Part shown: positions 62,063-64,000 of the stretch, piece by piece
Layout of the letters: each line of letters begins with the position of its first letter
How positions within the stretch are numbered: position 1 is the stretch's first letter
Assembly (NCBI RefSeq): GCF_003048575.1
Contig: NZ_PIRZ01000008.1
Location: forward strand, 1 to 64,000
From: Campylobacter concisus
Lineage (GTDB): Bacteria; Campylobacterota; Campylobacteria; Campylobacterales; Campylobacteraceae
Direction: 5' to 3'
Length of the DNA stretch: 64,000 nucleotides
Position numbers and translations under genes: made by a program
Notes under the pieces: generated by a model
What the model saw: the letters and a program-made list of their open reading frames with translations, nothing else
Told to the model about the DNA's origin: nothing
The model's database searches: none

Positions 62063-62761
62063 TTATCTTATGCCAAATTTATTGTAAATTTCTTTTGATC
62101 TCTCGCTTTTTAGCTCATTTAAGAATTTCTCACAATCAGCCTTTTTATCGCATCCTTCAAGCTTTGCAGCTACAATGTTTGCTGGAGCGTAAAGTGCTTT
62201 GTCTATCAAAATAAAACTGCCAAATTCGTCTTTGTGTGCATTTAGTTCAGTTTGGTTGATGAATCCAGCATCAACTTCGCCGTTTAATATATATGTAACG
62301 ACCTGTTGCACGCCGGCAACCGCTAAAATTTTATCCTTTAGCTCGCCACTTAAATTTGCTTTTTGCATAAATTCATTCGCTCTTTTGCCATAAACTGTCT
62401 TTACAGCATCTGGCATAGCGATCTTAGAAAGCGCTTTTAGCTCTTCAACTTTTTCTATTTTCACACCATTTTTAGTAGCCAGCACCAAAGCACCTGAGCC
62501 TAAATTTACATACTCAGCGATCTTTAGATCAGACTTTTTCAAAAAGTCTTCATCGCCTACGATCACGTCAGTTTTGCCCTCTTTTGCCTGAGCCATTATA
62601 GCTGTGATGTTTGCAAAAGAAGTGTCGATATTTACGCCATCTTTTTTGAGATTTTGCGCGACTGCCTCAACTATCTTTTTATATCCGCCACCAGCACTTA
62701 CTAGCAAATTTTCATTGCCAAATGCAAAAATTGCGACCATTAAAAGCAAAATTTTTTTCAT
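62063..62761 (-). CDS. ModA-like substrate-binding protein, second system
   Basis: This 232-residue periplasmic protein has signal peptide MKKILLLMVAIFAFGNE and a type II binding fold resembling ModA. The first anion-binding loop is LLVSAGGGYKKIVEAVAQNL near residue 19 (ModA has SAAASL). Later blocks are MAQAKEGKTDVIVGDEDFLKKS near 55, MPDAVKTVYGKRANEFM near 108 and VQQVVTYILNGEVDAGFINQTE near 147, the typical ModA middle. Ligand could be molybdate, tungstate or another oxyanion. It is the first gene of a two-gene unit with the permease, and the region upstream (62762-62830) is very AT-rich. Confidence 0.83.
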   Translation of the reverse strand: MKKILLLMVAIFAFGNENLLVSAGGGYKKIVEAVAQNLKKDGVNIDTSFANITAIMAQAKEGKTDVIVGDEDFLKKSDLKIAEYVNLGSGALVLATKNGVKIEKVEELKALSKIAMPDAVKTVYGKRANEFMQKANLSGELKDKILAVAGVQQVVTYILNGEVDAGFINQTELNAHKDEFGSFILIDKALYAPANIVAAKLEGCDKKADCEKFLNELKSERSKEIYNKFGIR

Positions 62762-62860
62762 ACTTTTTCCTTTAAAAATAAGATTTTAGGATTTTATAAA
62801 ATATACTCTTATATATTCTTAAAATATATTTTTACAATTTTAAACCTTTCGCCAAAATGG

Positions 62861-62866
62861 TATAAT
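62861..62866 (+). promoter_or_regulatory. -10 element of pncB
   Basis: TATAAT lies 25 bases ahead of the ATG and is followed by CTCGCCAAAAAACAAAAGGAC, a leader with AAGGA. It is divergent from the ModA-like gene. Confidence 0.6.
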
Positions 62867-62891
62867 CTCGCCAAAAAACAAAAGGACAGAG

Positions 62892-63980
62892 ATGAACGAA
62901 CTTGAGCTAAAGATGCAAGGCAAGATAGATAGGCTAACAGACAAGACCTTTAAGCTAGATCCAAGGATCGGCGAGGGCTACTTCACGGCGAAATATTTCC
63001 TAAAAGTAAATGAGATAATTAAGCAAAACCTGCCAGATCAGCACGTGACGATGCAGTTTTTTCAAAGGCGTGATGATATCGTACTTTGCGGCATTGACGA
63101 GGTTTTAGCTATCATCAATAAATTTGTCAAAGACCCAAGCGAGCTTGAAATTTACGCACTTGATGATGGCGATATCATAAACGCAAATGAGCCAGTTTTA
63201 AAGATAAGTGGCAAGTATGAAAATTTCGGATTTTTAGAAAATGTGATCGATGCGACGCTTACTAGAAGAAGCTGCGTGGCGACAAACTCCAGAGATGTGA
63301 TAAAAGCGGCAAATGGTAAGGTCGTCTTTAGCATGGCTGATAGACAAGATGACATCTGCACGCAGCCAGGTGACGGCTACGCCTCATTTATTGGTGGTAT
63401 AAAAAAGGTCGCCACAGACGCTCAGGGCGAGCTTACCGGGCTAAAAGGTGGTGGCACCATGCCTCATGCACTCATTCAAATGTGCGGTGGAGATATAGTA
63501 AAAGCCTCAGAAATTTATGCTAAGACCTTTGAAAATGAGAAGATCACGGCATTGGTTGATTATAACAACGATGTGATCACAGACGCATTAAGGGCTGCAA
63601 ATGCCTTAAAAGAGAGGCTTGGCGCGGTTAGAGTCGATACTAGTAAAAATTTGATTGATAAGTATTTTGAAGGCAAAGATACGAGTAAATTTGACCCGCA
63701 CGGTGTTTGCAAGGAGCTTATATTTGCTCTAAGAGAGGCGCTTGATAAAGCTGGCTTTAAATACGTTAAAATCGTAGTTAGCTCAGGTTTTAGCCCTAAA
63801 ATTATAAAAGAATTTGAAGCTTATAACACGCCGGTTGATACTTATGGCGTTGGAAGTTATCTTGTTAAAAATGACATTTGTGGCTTTACAGGCGATCTAG
63901 TCGAGCTAAACGGTAAAGATGAGGCTAAATTTGGTAGGAAAAATTTTGCTTCAGACAGGCTAAAGAGAGTGAAATTTTAA
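62892..63980 (+). CDS. pncB: Nicotinate phosphoribosyltransferase
   Basis: This enzyme joins nicotinate to PRPP in NAD salvage. The 362 residues show the fold of the NAPRTase/QPRTase family: YFTAKYFLKVNEIIKQNLPD near residue 30, TLTRRSCVATNSRDVIKAA near residue 127 with the conserved Ser/Arg, and the GLKGGGTMPHALIQMCGGD block near residue 186. DTYGVGSYLV near residue 318 is the phosphate-binding end block. It is a shorter clostridial/epsilon-type form. Strand and promoter are clear; a pncA gene is not in the window. Confidence 0.9.
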   Translation: MNELELKMQGKIDRLTDKTFKLDPRIGEGYFTAKYFLKVNEIIKQNLPDQHVTMQFFQRRDDIVLCGIDEVLAIINKFVKDPSELEIYALDDGDIINANEPVLKISGKYENFGFLENVIDATLTRRSCVATNSRDVIKAANGKVVFSMADRQDDICTQPGDGYASFIGGIKKVATDAQGELTGLKGGGTMPHALIQMCGGDIVKASEIYAKTFENEKITALVDYNNDVITDALRAANALKERLGAVRVDTSKNLIDKYFEGKDTSKFDPHGVCKELIFALREALDKAGFKYVKIVVSSGFSPKIIKEFEAYNTPVDTYGVGSYLVKNDICGFTGDLVELNGKDEAKFGRKNFASDRLKRVKF

Positions 63981-64000
63981 TAGAAAAGATGAAATTTATA

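Overview
The window is about 64 kb of chromosome from an epsilonproteobacterium (Campylobacterota), most likely Campylobacter and probably close to C. concisus. The support is low GC with AAATTT-rich codon use, a flagellin of the epsilon type, a legionaminic-acid flagellar glycan operon in Campylobacter-like order, a single-chain pyruvate:flavodoxin oxidoreductase beside flavodoxin, an mlaA-mlaC-RND cluster and selC. The species name is inference; no database was searched. Genes are densely packed and often overlap by ATGA or TAATG junctions. I see no rRNA, insertion sequence, prophage or CRISPR array.

Layout. 0-6 kb: mnmG and a three-domain LplT/PlsC/acyl-ACP-synthetase fusion. 6-9.2 kb: a polar amino-acid ABC importer with two tandem binding proteins and the tail of a third, decayed one. 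9.2-12 kb: a DUF2325/unknown/flavodoxin operon behind Fur/PerR-like boxes, then an MFS exporter. 12-18.4 kb: pyruvate:flavodoxin oxidoreductase (clearly GC-richer than its surroundings), a LemA protein, a deoxyinosine-type DNA glycosylase and a MORN-like repeat protein. 18.7-24.9 kb: DcuC and an M3 peptidase, then a leftward operon of three CsgG-system lipoproteins, an EamA transporter and a YrdC-like protein. 24.9-29.8 kb: MATE exporter, accBC, a frameshifted DUF3737 gene and dcd.

29.9-42.7 kb is the most distinctive part. A near-consensus sigma-54 promoter precedes a Maf glycosyltransferase and ten tightly packed genes (legB, legC, a NeuD-like acyltransferase, a MaoC-like hydratase, legI, legG, ptmE, ptmF, legF, ptmA) that should make CMP-legionaminic acid and load it on flagellin. 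The flagellin gene lies convergently behind a consensus sigma-28 promoter. The MaoC-like gene has no place in the standard pathway. It sits with the acyltransferase gene in an AT-richer patch, suggesting a strain-variable acyl decoration of the sugar.

42.9-64 kb: topA, biotin synthase and a CrcB fluoride channel separated by two copies of a structured intergenic repeat; a cation/proton antiporter, citrate synthase and cysQ; a methyltransferase and a peroxiredoxin; a full molybdate operon (modE, modA, Mop protein, modC, modB); mlaA-mlaC-RND for lipid traffic; a BON lipoprotein without a canonical start codon; selC (tRNA-Sec); a second ModAB-like pair without an ATPase; and a nicotinate phosphoribosyltransferase. 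Molybdate or tungstate uptake next to selC fits an organism whose main Mo/W selenoenzyme is probably formate dehydrogenase, which is not in this window.
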